From: Bacillus sp. DNRA2
Lineage (GTDB): Bacteria; Bacillota; Bacilli; Bacillales; Cytobacillaceae
NCBI RefSeq assembly: GCF_012843265.1
Contig: NZ_JABAIT010000022.1
Location: 1 to 64,000 of the forward strand
Reading direction: 5' to 3'
DNA length: 64,000 nucleotides
In this document: positions 52,641 to 60,826 of the stretch, in pieces
Layout of the letters: the number at the start of each line of letters is the position of its first letter
Numbering within the stretch: position 1 is the stretch's first letter
Translations under genes and position numbers: made by a program
Notes under the pieces: model-generated
The model's database searches: none
Told to the model about the DNA's origin: nothing
Seen by the model: the letters and a program-made list of their open reading frames with translations, nothing else

Positions 52641-53504
52641 TTTTGTAGTTGTTGTAGTCCCGTGGGAGATAACACCTTCAAGATCTTTATCTTTAATCTT
52701 CACATTAGCTGCTTTAATTTCTTTATCGATTACCTTTTGAATTGTCTCAGAATCTAATTTGGAGACTTTAACCTGGTATTCAACTTCTTTTTTCATATCA
52801 TTGTAGGATTTCTTTTCTTTCTTATCAGTTAACTGAATAATGTGCCAGCCATTGTCAGTTTTTACCGGTCCGCTGATTTCATCCTTTTTAAGGGCATAGG
52901 CAGCTTCTTCAAATTCAGGAACCATTGCTCCAGCTCCAAACCAGCCTAAATCTCCGCCTTTATCCTTTGAGCCAGGATCTGTTGAGTATTCTTTTGCTAA
53001 ATCTTCAAACTTGGCTCCACCATCAAGCTTAGCCTTCACCTCTTTGGCTTTCTCTTCGCTGTCAACTAAAATATGACGTGCCTTGATTTCTGGTTTTAGT
53101 TTTTCATAGTATTCTTTCATTTCTTTTTCGCTTGCCTTTACTTCTTTTAATCCAGCTTTTTCAATTAATAACTGTGGCTTTAATAATTCCTTTAATTCTT
53201 TTTCGTCTTTTAAACCATTTTGAGCAAGCAACATTTCAAAATTTGCACCTGCTTGGTCTTTGATTTCATTAACCTTTTTATTTAATTCTTCATCCGTCAC
53301 TTTATAGTTTTTAGAAAGAACCTTTGTATAAAGCAATTCCTGAAGAGCTGTTTCACCGTATTGATCCTTCATTGCTTCATATAGCTCGTCCTTCGTAATA
53401 TCTCCCGCATCTGTTTTAACGATAGCCTCTGAACCGCCGCCACTGCAGGCTGATAATCCAATAACCCCAGCCGCTAAGGAAAGGGATAGAATCCATTTTT
53501 TCAT
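52638..53504 (-). CDS. prsA: PrsA foldase lipoprotein
   Basis: 288 residues from ATG 53504 (TAGGAG upstream). Lipoprotein signal with lipobox LSAC, cleaved before Cys about residue 19, followed by a Gly/Ser linker. An NC domain surrounds a parvulin PPIase domain (KARHILVDSEEKAKEV, DLGWFGAGAMVPEFEEAAY, GWHIIQLTDK). It sits on the outer membrane face and folds exported proteins. Essential or near-essential in Bacillus; encoded near ecs and scoC, which also govern exported enzymes. Confidence 0.95.
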   Translation of the reverse strand: MKKWILSLSLAAGVIGLSACSGGGSEAIVKTDAGDITKDELYEAMKDQYGETALQELLYTKVLSKNYKVTDEELNKKVNEIKDQAGANFEMLLAQNGLKDEKELKELLKPQLLIEKAGLKEVKASEKEMKEYYEKLKPEIKARHILVDSEEKAKEVKAKLDGGAKFEDLAKEYSTDPGSKDKGGDLGWFGAGAMVPEFEEAAYALKKDEISGPVKTDNGWHIIQLTDKKEKKSYNDMKKEVEYQVKVSKLDSETIQKVIDKEIKAANVKIKDKDLEGVISHGTTTTTK

Positions 53505-53843
53505 GTTGAACACTCCTAAATAGTAAATTCTGTGATTTTTTGACCACAGTTTTTACTATAACACAAATTAAAATTAGATAAAAATTATTATCGTAAATCT
53601 CTGTGAAAAATCGGAAAAAAATAGGTTTTTTGCTTACCCAAACCTACCCGTTCTACATAGTATAAAGGGAATAGATAATTGGCTGCTTCATCCTTAGGGC
53701 ATCCCAATTATTTCAAAATGGCATTACCCTCAGGTGTTCATTAAGTGCTATATAGAAAATTAGACATTTTCGGGACACTTGCCTAAACGAAATCGTCCCA
53801 ACTTGAATAGTATAGGGTAGAAAACCTAAAAGGGGGTGTTAAA
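53505..53843. other. Intergenic region between prsA and the yjcZ-like pair
   Basis: Holds the divergent promoters. TATAGT (minus strand, near 53563-53568) may be the prsA -10. On the plus strand AGTATAGGGTAG (about 53811-53822) is like a sigma-K/E -10, fitting the sporulation peptides that follow. A GGGAC / GTCCC inverted repeat lies at 53772 and 53795. No ORF with a convincing SD was seen. Confidence 0.3.
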
Positions 53844-53927
53844 ATGGGTGCAGGTTACGGTGGCGGCTTTGCGTTAATCGTTGTGTTGTTCATTTTATTA
53901 ATCATTGTTGGCGCAGCTTGGCTATAA
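53844..53927 (+). CDS. YjcZ-family sporulation peptide (first copy)
   Basis: 27 residues: a Gly-rich head (GAGYGGG) and one membrane helix (FALIVVLFILLIIVGAAWL). SD AAGGGGG. This is the YjcZ/YczN family of short hydrophobic peptides made in sporulation. Followed after about 60 bases by a second, very similar gene. Confidence 0.85.
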   Translation: MGAGYGGGFALIVVLFILLIIVGAAWL

Positions 53928-53986
53928 TAAAAATTTAATTAACATGGGAACTGCCTATGTTGTAATTTTAAAAGGAGGAATTTAAT

Positions 53987-54082
53987 ATGTCCGGAGGTCA
54001 CGGCGGATTTTACGGCGGAGGGTTTGCCCTTCTTGTGGTTCTTTTCATTCTTTTGATTATCATTGGCGCAGCTTGGCTATAA
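53987..54082 (+). CDS. YjcZ-family sporulation peptide (second copy)
   Basis: 31 residues: a Gly/His head (SGGHGGFYGGG) and a helix nearly identical to the first copy (FALLVVLFILLIIIGAAWL). Strong SD AAGGAGGAA. Its codons differ from those of the first copy while the protein is kept, so it is an old duplication under selection. Confidence 0.85.
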   Translation: MSGGHGGFYGGGFALLVVLFILLIIIGAAWL

Positions 54083-54143
54083 GCTTTACCATTGAATAAA
54101 CGAAACGAGCGAGAGGCTGACATTAGGTTAGCCTCTTTATTTA

Positions 54144-54326
54144 TTAGGCAAATAAAATTTCAATATATGAGGTAATCAATAAAATCGTTACTAAAATATT
54201 GATGGTTCGGAAAATGGATGGTTGGCGTTCGATGGGTATTTCACGTTGTAAACAAAGTGAATTTGTAAGGGTATTAATATAGAATAGTATAAACACTGCA
54301 AGTAAAATAAAAATGGAGATCAACAA
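54144..54326 (-). CDS. Small two-helix membrane protein
   Basis: 60 residues from TTG 54326 with a strong SD (GGGGAGGG). Two membrane segments (about 2-20 and 40-58) joined by a short loop (NSLCLQREIPIERQP). No family recognised. Convergent with the YjcZ pair and divergent from yhaI. Confidence 0.6.
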   Translation of the reverse strand: MLISIFILLAVFILFYINTLTNSLCLQREIPIERQPSIFRTINILVTILLITSYIEILFA

Positions 54327-54565
54327 TGATTCCCTCCCCAGTAAAGATTATCTGATCATTTTTCGGCGGTCAGTTTCCATTATATTTTACATGAATAAAT
54401 CAAAAAAAGATAGTGTAAATGGTGCCATTCAAACCTACTAGGTAGAGATTACCATTTTCAAGAAATAGGTTGTTAATGAAAAAAATGGGTATTTTATGTT
54501 ATAACTATAGTGTTGATAGTTTTTTTAAAGATAGAATGTTATTTGCGGGAAATGAGGTATTGTTA

Positions 54566-54901
54566 ATGAACCATGAGGTATTAGTTGAAAGGCTATTGAG
54601 GCTTGAATATCATCAAAAGCTCTTATTAAATATGCTTGGAAAGACAAATCAGCAATTCGATATGCTGGTGGTTGAAAAATCATTGAGTGAGGTGGATGTG
54701 AAGGCCTTCTTTGAACATTGTGAAAATCTGAGCATTGAACTTAATGAACAAAAAGCGGAAGGATTTGTTCATTTCACTCCGCTTTTTATCAAATTCAAAG
54801 ATGGCCTTCATCCTAACCTCCGGGCAAGTGATGTCATTCAAGCGTGTCTAACTCAACAATTGTATACCCCTTTGATGGCAGAACTTAGCAAATACTTGTA
54901 A
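54566..54901 (+). CDS. yhaI: YhaI-like DUF1878 protein
   Basis: 111 residues from ATG 54566 (GAGGT nine bases upstream); the longer frame adds 32 residues without an SD. HEVLVERLLRLEYHQKLLL and NEQKAEGFVHFTPLFIKFKD fit YhaI. Helical, soluble, function unknown. Convergent with scoC, next to the gene as in B. subtilis. Confidence 0.82.
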   Translation: MNHEVLVERLLRLEYHQKLLLNMLGKTNQQFDMLVVEKSLSEVDVKAFFEHCENLSIELNEQKAEGFVHFTPLFIKFKDGLHPNLRASDVIQACLTQQLYTPLMAELSKYL

Positions 54902-55534
54902 CTAAACGAACTCTTTTTCTGTAGATGGATCTGATAAAGTATTTGTTGAGTTTTCTGTTTCATTACTAATCTTTGATTCTCGTTTTTTAAGTTTACCGTC
55001 TTCCTCTATATAATCCTTCTCAACATTATTAAATGAGCGTTCAAAAATATCCATGAAATCATCGCCATAAATATTCCGTACAATTGCCATCATTTCGATG
55101 ATGTCTGGAAACTTTCCGTATAGTTCTTTTAATGGCATTGCTCCTGTAAACGTTGCATTTTGAGAAGGATCGTAGTGTTCCATCAATTGAAGAAACATTG
55201 CCTCTCCTTCGGGTGTTAACTCAATATACGTGTTTCGTTTATCAGTTTCCTTTTTTGAAAATTTCAAAAGGCCCCTTTCTTCTAATTTTTTTGAAAAATT
55301 AAACGCTGTTGATACATGCATCACTCCGAATTTCGCTACATCTGAAATTGAAGCACCATGTAAATGGTAAGCAATCCATAAAATATGGTGCTCATTGATG
55401 TTTAAGTCAAAAGGCTTAATCCATTGCTGCCAATCCTTTTCAACTGACTTCCACAGCGCCTTGCTAAGCTGTGCAATCCTTTGACTAAAAAGCATCGCTT
55501 CTTTCATTGAATATTGTTTTTCCGCCATCCCCAT
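54902..55534 (-). CDS. scoC: ScoC (Hpr), MarR-type transition-state regulator
   Basis: 210 residues from ATG 55534. MarR-type winged helix ([39 protein letters not shown]) and the highly conserved block [23 protein letters not shown]. ScoC represses extracellular protease, oligopeptide permease and sporulation genes in Bacillus. The C-terminal 30 residues are variable and acidic. Its stop abuts the yhaI stop. Confidence 0.94.
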   Translation of the reverse strand: MGMAEKQYSMKEAMLFSQRIAQLSKALWKSVEKDWQQWIKPFDLNINEHHILWIAYHLHGASISDVAKFGVMHVSTAFNFSKKLEERGLLKFSKKETDKRNTYIELTPEGEAMFLQLMEHYDPSQNATFTGAMPLKELYGKFPDIIEMMAIVRNIYGDDFMDIFERSFNNVEKDYIEEDGKLKKRESKISNETENSTNTLSDPSTEKEFV

Positions 55535-55769
55535 TTTCACCTACTTTTTATTTCTCTACTGTTATTATGCCAATAAAACAAAAATTAATAAAGTAAATTT
55601 GCACAATTTTTTGAAATATTATTCTGCATTTTTTACCTTTATAATCCAATTTTATCGTATGGCTAATAATTTAAATTTTCACACTATATTAAACTTCGTT
55701 CTTTATAAAGAAATTCCTGCTTTTTAGATAAAGATTTTCAAGAATGTGGTAATAACTTTGCCCTGCACA

Positions 55770-55800
55770 AAAAAAGAACTCGTTTGAGAACGAGTTCTTA
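55770..55800 (-). terminator. Terminator of trpP
   Basis: AAGAACTCGTT / AACGAGTTCTT perfect 11-bp stem, 3-base loop, with A7 on the plus strand. Confidence 0.9.
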
Positions 55801-55809
55801 ACATGAGCG

Positions 55810-56337
55810 TTATACATTTAGTGCTGGATTCGCTATTTTTGTTCGTTTTACGATAGATTTTGCAATCGGGTACAGAATGACCATCGCTATAGTATTAAAA
55901 GCTGCGGCTGGAAGGACAACTGCGGCAAATAAACCAACAAAAGGACCAGGCAAACCGACGATGAAATAAGCTGAACCTAAAAAGACAAGGCCGCTAATAA
56001 GTGTACCGATTACAGTTAATACCCCGATACCTACGATTGTATGTCTAAATTTCCCGAAAGCAAGCAGTAATCCAAATACTGCAAAGGATGTCACTGCCTT
56101 ATCAATAATGTTGGGGAATAACCCGCCTGGGAATGTTGTTGTAAGACCTGAAATAATTCCAGTCACAAGTCCTAATAATAATACGCTCTTTTTCTCAGGA
56201 AAAAGGATAATGCCTAGAAACATCATCGTTAGCATCATATCAGGTTTCATTCCAAGGAAAAATCCAGGAATGACCGTATGAAGTACAGCTCCCATCCCCA
56301 CCAATAATGACAGTGCAACAAGGTTTTTCGTATTCAA
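55810..56337 (-). CDS. trpP: TrpP tryptophan transporter
   Basis: 175 residues with five or six membrane helices (HTVIPGFFLGMKPDMMLTMM, GLTTTFPGGLFPNIIDKAVT), the TrpP/YhaG family of ThiW/BioY-like single-chain carriers. It starts with TTG, and its SD (GAGGAGA) is embedded in a run of GAG/TAG triplets, the binding site of the TRAP protein. It should therefore be translationally silenced when tryptophan is plentiful. Confidence 0.93.
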   Translation of the reverse strand: MNTKNLVALSLLVGMGAVLHTVIPGFFLGMKPDMMLTMMFLGIILFPEKKSVLLLGLVTGIISGLTTTFPGGLFPNIIDKAVTSFAVFGLLLAFGKFRHTIVGIGVLTVIGTLISGLVFLGSAYFIVGLPGPFVGLFAAVVLPAAAFNTIAMVILYPIAKSIVKRTKIANPALNV

Positions 56338-56339
56338 TT

Positions 56340-56397
56340 CTCATCTCTCCTCAACTATTCTAAACTATTATTTTAAAGTCTCTCCTACAGTGCACTC
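56340..56397 (-). promoter_or_regulatory. TRAP-binding site over the trpP ribosome site
   Basis: On the transcript: six (G/U)AG triplets, TAG-tt-TAG-aa-TAG-tt-GAG-ga-GAG-at-GAG, all with two-base spacers (56340-56367), ending three bases before the TTG start. Upstream are TAG-ga-GAG (56380-56387) and another GAG (56395-56397). The last triplets include the SD. This is the arrangement by which tryptophan-activated TRAP blocks translation of trpP (yhaG) in B. subtilis. Confidence 0.88.
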
Positions 56398-56460
56398 ATT
56401 GCCTGCAGCGAAAAACTTTAAATTATTATAGCATACTATGATAATAAAATGAAAGAGAAA

Positions 56461-56499
56461 ATGCCCCTTATTGACTGACAATAATCAATAAAGGGGCAT
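56461..56499 (-). terminator. Terminator of serC
   Basis: ATGCCCCTTTATTGA pairs with TCAATAAGGGGCAT (12-14 bp, one mismatch) with TTTTCTC following on the minus strand. Confidence 0.85.
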
Positions 56500-56535
56500 A
56501 CAAAGATTTAAGTGTAAACTTAAATACGTTTGATA

Positions 56536-57618
56536 TTAATAATTTTGCTGAAATGATTTCATGAATTCAACAAGTGCTTGAACATGCTCTAATGGTACTG
56601 CGTTGTAGATAGATGCGCGGCAACCACCGACTGAACGGTGACCAGCAAGACCAACAAAGCCTTGTTCTTTAGCTTGAGCTAAGAATGCTTTTGTAGCTTC
56701 TTCTGATGGTAATGTGAATGTAACGTTCATAGTTGAACGGCTGTCTGGTGTTGCATGACCTTTATAAAAACCATTGCTACCGTCAATGACATCATATAGC
56801 AGTTTTGCTTTTTCGGCATTGATTTTTTCAATTGCTTCGATACCACCATGTGAATCAACATGTTCTAACACTAAAGATAGAAGGTAGATAGCTAATGTTG
56901 GCGGTGTGTTATAAAGCGAATTGTTTCCTGCATGTGTTTTGTAGTCAAGCATAGTTGGTACGCTATCTGGTGCTTGTCCAATTAAATCTTTACGAATGAT
57001 CACGACTGTAACACCAGAAGGACCAAGATTTTTCTGTGCTCCTGCATAGATTAAGCCGAATTTATTGACATCGATTGGTTTGCACAAAATATCACTAGAC
57101 ATATCTGCGATCAAAGGTGCGCCGACAACCTCAGGAAATGATTGCCATTGTGTCCCGAAAATTGTGTTGTTGCTAGTAATATGCAAGTAAGCAGCATCAC
57201 TATCAAGTTCAATTTTGTCAGAAGTTGGAATGGTTGTGTAGTTTTGATCCTTACCAGTAGCTAATACAGCAGTTTGACCAACTTTTTTTGCCTCTTTTAA
57301 AGCTTTTTCCGACCATGCTCCAGTTAATACATATTGGCCGACTTTGCCTTCGGTTAGGAGGTTCATCGGAATCATTGAGAATTGGGTGCTTGCGCCACCT
57401 TGTAAAAATAAAATCTCGTATTCATCAGAAATGTTAAGCAACTTACGAAGCAGGGCAATTGCTTTGTTATGTACCATTTCATAATCTTTGCTGCGGTGAC
57501 TAAGTTCCATCACATTCATACCGGTTCCGTTAAAATCAAACCATTCCTCTTGGGCTTTTTGCAAAACCTCTAGAGGTAAAGTAGCAGGGCCCGCATTAAA
57601 ATTGTATGCGCGTTTCAT
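56536..57618 (-). CDS. serC: Phosphoserine aminotransferase
   Basis: 360 residues from ATG 57618 (GGAGGAATAAAT upstream); the longer frame adds 26 residues with no role. Class V aminotransferase with FNAGPATLP at the start, the PLP-lysine motif YAGAQKNLGPSGV and the substrate-binding HRSVGGCRASIYNA. Converts 3-phosphohydroxypyruvate and glutamate to phosphoserine in serine synthesis; also used in pyridoxal phosphate synthesis in some bacteria. Confidence 0.95.
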   Translation of the reverse strand: MKRAYNFNAGPATLPLEVLQKAQEEWFDFNGTGMNVMELSHRSKDYEMVHNKAIALLRKLLNISDEYEILFLQGGASTQFSMIPMNLLTEGKVGQYVLTGAWSEKALKEAKKVGQTAVLATGKDQNYTTIPTSDKIELDSDAAYLHITSNNTIFGTQWQSFPEVVGAPLIADMSSDILCKPIDVNKFGLIYAGAQKNLGPSGVTVVIIRKDLIGQAPDSVPTMLDYKTHAGNNSLYNTPPTLAIYLLSLVLEHVDSHGGIEAIEKINAEKAKLLYDVIDGSNGFYKGHATPDSRSTMNVTFTLPSEEATKAFLAQAKEQGFVGLAGHRSVGGCRASIYNAVPLEHVQALVEFMKSFQQNY

Positions 57619-57716
57619 ATTTATTCCTCCTAAAATAATTGAATTTTTGACATTTTTCATGGTCTTATCGTACCAAAAATAAAGAATGTTCGTCATTAGA
57701 AAATTGCAACTTTTCT

Positions 57717-57756
57717 CAAAAAAAGAAAATAGACTCCGAATTGGCGCGAAGTCTAC
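57717..57756 (-). terminator. Terminator of hit
   Basis: TAGACTTCGCG ... GAGTCTA hairpin (stem TAGACT/AGTCTA extended by CG pairs), followed on the minus strand by TTTTCTTTTTTT. Confidence 0.75.
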
Positions 57757-57764
57757 GGTTGTAA

Positions 57765-58184
57765 TTACAAATGTTTTCCAATATTAGCAGCCATTGTTTG
57801 GAAATCTTCTGGACTGTACTCATCATGATGTGTTTTCCAAACCGCACCAAATCCGTCGCCCTTACCATAGCGTGGAATGAGGTGGATATGATAATGGAAA
57901 ACCTCCTGACCAGCTGCTTTTCCATTGTTGTTGAGCAGGTTTAATCCGCTAGGCTCAAACTCTTGTTTTAAGGCATTGGAGATAGCGGGAATCGCAGCAA
58001 AGATATGTTTAGCAATTTCCGGAGTTAATTCAAAAATATTTTCCTTATGTACTTTAGGGATAACCAGCGTATGGCCCTTTGTAACTTGACCAATATCAAG
58101 AAATGCAAGGACATGTTCATTTTCAAAAACTTTTGCGGAAGGAATTTCCCCATTTACGATTTTACAAAAAATACAATCGCTCAT
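57765..58184 (-). CDS. hit: HIT-family nucleotide-binding protein
   Basis: 139 residues from ATG 58184 (AAAGGGTG upstream). SDCIFCKIVNGEIP opening with the CxxC zinc pair, and the histidine triad HYHIHLIPRY near residue 100. Hint-type hydrolase acting on nucleoside phosphoramidates or AMP conjugates. Divergent from ecsABC, as in B. subtilis. Confidence 0.94.
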   Translation of the reverse strand: MSDCIFCKIVNGEIPSAKVFENEHVLAFLDIGQVTKGHTLVIPKVHKENIFELTPEIAKHIFAAIPAISNALKQEFEPSGLNLLNNNGKAAGQEVFHYHIHLIPRYGKGDGFGAVWKTHHDEYSPEDFQTMAANIGKHL

Positions 58185-58258
58185 CCATTTCACCCTTTCG
58201 AAAAAATATCTCTTTTCTAAATATTTTAGCATACAATTTCTCGGGACAAAAATAGGAA

Positions 58259-58287
58259 AGACAGGATCCAAACGGATTCCTGTCTCC
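58259..58287 (-). terminator. Hairpin upstream of hit, terminator-like on the minus strand
   Basis: AGACAGGA / TCCTGTCT 8-bp stem; read on the minus strand it is followed by TTCCTATTTTT. It lies between the tandem-repeat region and hit, so it would end a minus-strand transcript from that region or attenuate hit. Confidence 0.45.
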
Positions 58288-58334
58288 TGAAGGGGGATAT
58301 TTCATTACTCGTCTATTTCAGGTACTTTTCTGCG

Positions 58335-58711
58335 ATAAACACCTCATTTATTTATTAAAAATAAAAGATAAGTGTTTCAAGTGGGCTATTTACGTTGTTC
58401 AAAGTGACCATCCCCTAATCATAATAAATTATCACAACTTATTATTTGGACTGATGATCTTATCTTTAACAAACACCTCATTTGTTAAGTTAAATTAACT
58501 GCACAAATTCAAATGGTGTATTGACGTAAATTCATATACATTTTGCAATGTAATCATCCCCTGATTTGCAAAATCAATCCTGAGCTTAACGGAAGTAAAT
58601 GAACGGGTCTTTAACAACCACCTCATTCGACTTATGGAATTTTAAAACCATAATGAATGTTTACCCCTTCGAAAATTATCATGTCCCAATTTGAAACGAT
58701 ATATTCATTTG
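58335..58711. repeat. Three diverged tandem units with C-rich hairpin loops upstream of ecsA
   Basis: Two sequence blocks recur in order at about 125-146 base intervals: AAACACCTCATTT (58337, 58471, degenerate at 58616) and TCATCCCCTGAT-like (58408, 58554, degenerate at 58679). The first block is a hairpin with identical loop CACCTCA in two units: ATAAA/TTTAT in unit 1 and TTAACAAA/TTTGTTAA in unit 2, where a T-A pair became C-G. The second block lies in longer, weaker hairpins. On the minus strand the loop reads TGAGGTG. No terminator or promoter assigns a strand with confidence. Confidence 0.6.
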
Positions 58712-58757
58712 ATTGAAAAAAAATAAAAAGTTTCGCTTTACTTGGGTGACTTCTCGG

Positions 58758-58786
58758 TTTGGAAAGACCATGAACTTTGGTAAAAT
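58758..58786 (+). promoter_or_regulatory. Putative sigma-A promoter of ecsABC
   Basis: TTTGGA (58758-58763), 17 bases, TAAAAT (58781-58786), about 31 bases before the ecsA start. Confidence 0.4.
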
Positions 58787-58817
58787 GAACATATCTGACA
58801 AGGGAAGGGCGTTATCT

Positions 58818-59558
58818 ATGTCTTTACTCAAAATTGAAAATGTGACCGGCGGTTATACCCGAAATCCGGTTTTGAAAAATGTATCATTTGAAGTGGATAA
58901 GCAAGAGCTTGTGGGCTTAATCGGCTTAAATGGAGCTGGGAAAAGTACGACGATTAAGCATGTAATCGGTTTGATGGAGCCTCAAAGTGGAAAAATCACG
59001 ATCAATGGTCGAAGCTTTGATGAGGATAAGGAAGCATATCGCAAACAATTTAGTTTTGTCCCTGAAACGCCGATTCTTTATGAGGAATTAACGCTTGAGG
59101 AGCATTTAAAACTGACGGCGATGGCTTATGGTTTGGATGAGGTAACTTATCAAGAAAGAAAGAATTTTTTACTGGAAGAGTTTCGCATGAAAAAACGGCT
59201 GAAATGGTTTCCGACCCATTTTTCCAAGGGCATGAAGCAAAAGGTTATGATTATGTGTGCGTTTCTCGTTCAGCCTGATTTGTATATTGTCGATGAACCG
59301 TTTGTCGGTCTTGATCCGCTTGGTATTCAGTCCCTGCTTGATTTAATGAACAAGATGAAAGAAACTGGGGCAGGGATTCTCATGTCGACGCATATATTAG
59401 CAACGGCAGAGCGTTATTGTGACCGGTTTATTATTTTACATAATGGAACAGTTAAGGCAGAAGGCACTCTTGACGAACTTCGTGAGCAGTTTAGTATGCC
59501 GAATGCAACCCTTGATGATTTATACATTCAACTGACAAAGGAAGAAGACTATGTTTGA
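58818..59558 (+). CDS. ecsA: EcsA ABC transporter ATPase
   Basis: 246 residues from ATG 58818 (AAGGGAAGGG upstream), the B. subtilis length and opening; the earlier frame from 58713 covers the promoter. Walker A GLNGAGKST, signature FSKGMKQKVM, Walker B LYIVDEPFVGLDPLG, H-loop STHILATAERY. With EcsB it forms a transporter needed for normal protein secretion, site-2 protease RasP function, competence and sporulation. It overlaps ecsB by 8 bases. Confidence 0.96.
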   Translation: MSLLKIENVTGGYTRNPVLKNVSFEVDKQELVGLIGLNGAGKSTTIKHVIGLMEPQSGKITINGRSFDEDKEAYRKQFSFVPETPILYEELTLEEHLKLTAMAYGLDEVTYQERKNFLLEEFRMKKRLKWFPTHFSKGMKQKVMIMCAFLVQPDLYIVDEPFVGLDPLGIQSLLDLMNKMKETGAGILMSTHILATAERYCDRFIILHNGTVKAEGTLDELREQFSMPNATLDDLYIQLTKEEDYV

Positions 59559-60762
59559 TGAAAGCAAATTGTGGAAGGAGCGGTTTGGTCAGTTCACGAA
59601 AGAACTTGCTCGCTATCTACGCTATATTTTTAATGGTCATCTTGTCGTAGTACTGTTGTTTTTGCTCGGGACAGGGGCATACTACTATGATCAATTTGTT
59701 GAAACGCTTCGCCCAGACTTTCCGGCAGCATGGATTATGGCGCTCGTTTTAGGGTTGTTGTTAACGTTAAGTCCAATTTTTACGTTTTTTTTGGAAGCAG
59801 ATAAAATTTTCCTATTACCGCTAGAAACGAAGCTCGGCTCTTATTTTAAAAGGTCACTGATTGTCAGCTTTGTCATTCAGCTCTATTTACTGTTAATGTT
59901 CCTAGCGTTGTTTATGCCGATGTATGTCCAAGTATATCAAGAAAGCTTTAAGTCCTTTTTTACATTTTTAGTGTTGTTAGCTGTCATGAAGGTTTGGAAT
60001 CTTTTGTCACGCTGGCAAGTTCAATACCATGTATCGGAACAGCTCCATGCTTTTGATTTTGTTGCGCGCTTTGTGCTGAATGGTTTGTTTGTTTATTTTA
60101 TGTTAAGAAATCAATTTGTTTTGATGGTTGTGATGTTGGTCCTCGTGATTGGTCTGTACGTTTATTGGCGTGGGCAAACAAAGAACCGCAGCTTAAAATG
60201 GGAGTTTCTAATTGATTTAGAAGAAAAACGAATGACTTCATTTTATCGTATCGCTAATCTGTTTACTGATGTGCCGAAATTAAAAGATCGCGTCAAGCGC
60301 CGCAGGGCTCTTGATTGGATGCTCAATTGGATTTCACTGCGCCAAGACAATACGTATTTGTTTTTGTATATGACGGCGTTTGTAAGAGCAGGGGATTATT
60401 TAGGTCTAGTGCTGCGTTTAACTATAATTGGGGCAATCGCACTGGTTTTGGTTCATTTCGGAATTGGCCAAGTCTTGATTGTCTTGATTTTCCTATATTT
60501 AACTGGATTCCAGCTGTTGCCGCTTGCCAACCATCACCAAAACAAAATATGGGTGATGCTTTATCCTGTTCAGGATGCATCAAAGCAAAAGTCGTTTCAA
60601 CAGTTGCTATTGGCTGTATTGTTGTTTGAAACAGTAGTATTCTTCATCACGTTAATGGTGATGGGTGCATATTTATATAGCTTTATCAGTTTTGGTGCTG
60701 GGATAGCATTTAGCTTCTATTTTGTTTATGGCTACAGCAAAATTCGACTGAAGAAAATTTAG
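59551..60762 (+). CDS. ecsB: EcsB ABC transporter membrane subunit
   Basis: 403 residues with about eight to ten membrane helices in two clusters (about 25-190 and 270-400) and a basic central cytoplasmic loop (KLKDRVKRRRALDWMLNW) typical of EcsB. Membrane partner of EcsA; translationally coupled to it by an 8-base overlap. The substrate of the pair is still not certain; export of peptides from membrane proteolysis has been proposed. Confidence 0.93.
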   Translation: MFDESKLWKERFGQFTKELARYLRYIFNGHLVVVLLFLLGTGAYYYDQFVETLRPDFPAAWIMALVLGLLLTLSPIFTFFLEADKIFLLPLETKLGSYFKRSLIVSFVIQLYLLLMFLALFMPMYVQVYQESFKSFFTFLVLLAVMKVWNLLSRWQVQYHVSEQLHAFDFVARFVLNGLFVYFMLRNQFVLMVVMLVLVIGLYVYWRGQTKNRSLKWEFLIDLEEKRMTSFYRIANLFTDVPKLKDRVKRRRALDWMLNWISLRQDNTYLFLYMTAFVRAGDYLGLVLRLTIIGAIALVLVHFGIGQVLIVLIFLYLTGFQLLPLANHHQNKIWVMLYPVQDASKQKSFQQLLLAVLLFETVVFFITLMVMGAYLYSFISFGAGIAFSFYFVYGYSKIRLKKI

Positions 60763-60826
60763 TCATGTTTTGATTCCCCCTTTGAAACTTTCACCTCTGT
60801 TAGTCGTAAATTATAGAGGGTGATGA

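Noticed and set aside
57665-57700. PurR-type box (CGAACATT) upstream of serC
   Set aside because: Only one half of the usual inverted pair is present and serC is not a standard PurR target; a chance match is likely.
58713-58817. Long N-terminal extension of EcsA
   Set aside because: It has no SD, covers the likely promoter, and the B. subtilis protein begins at the same point as ATG 58818, which has AAGGGAAGGG upstream.
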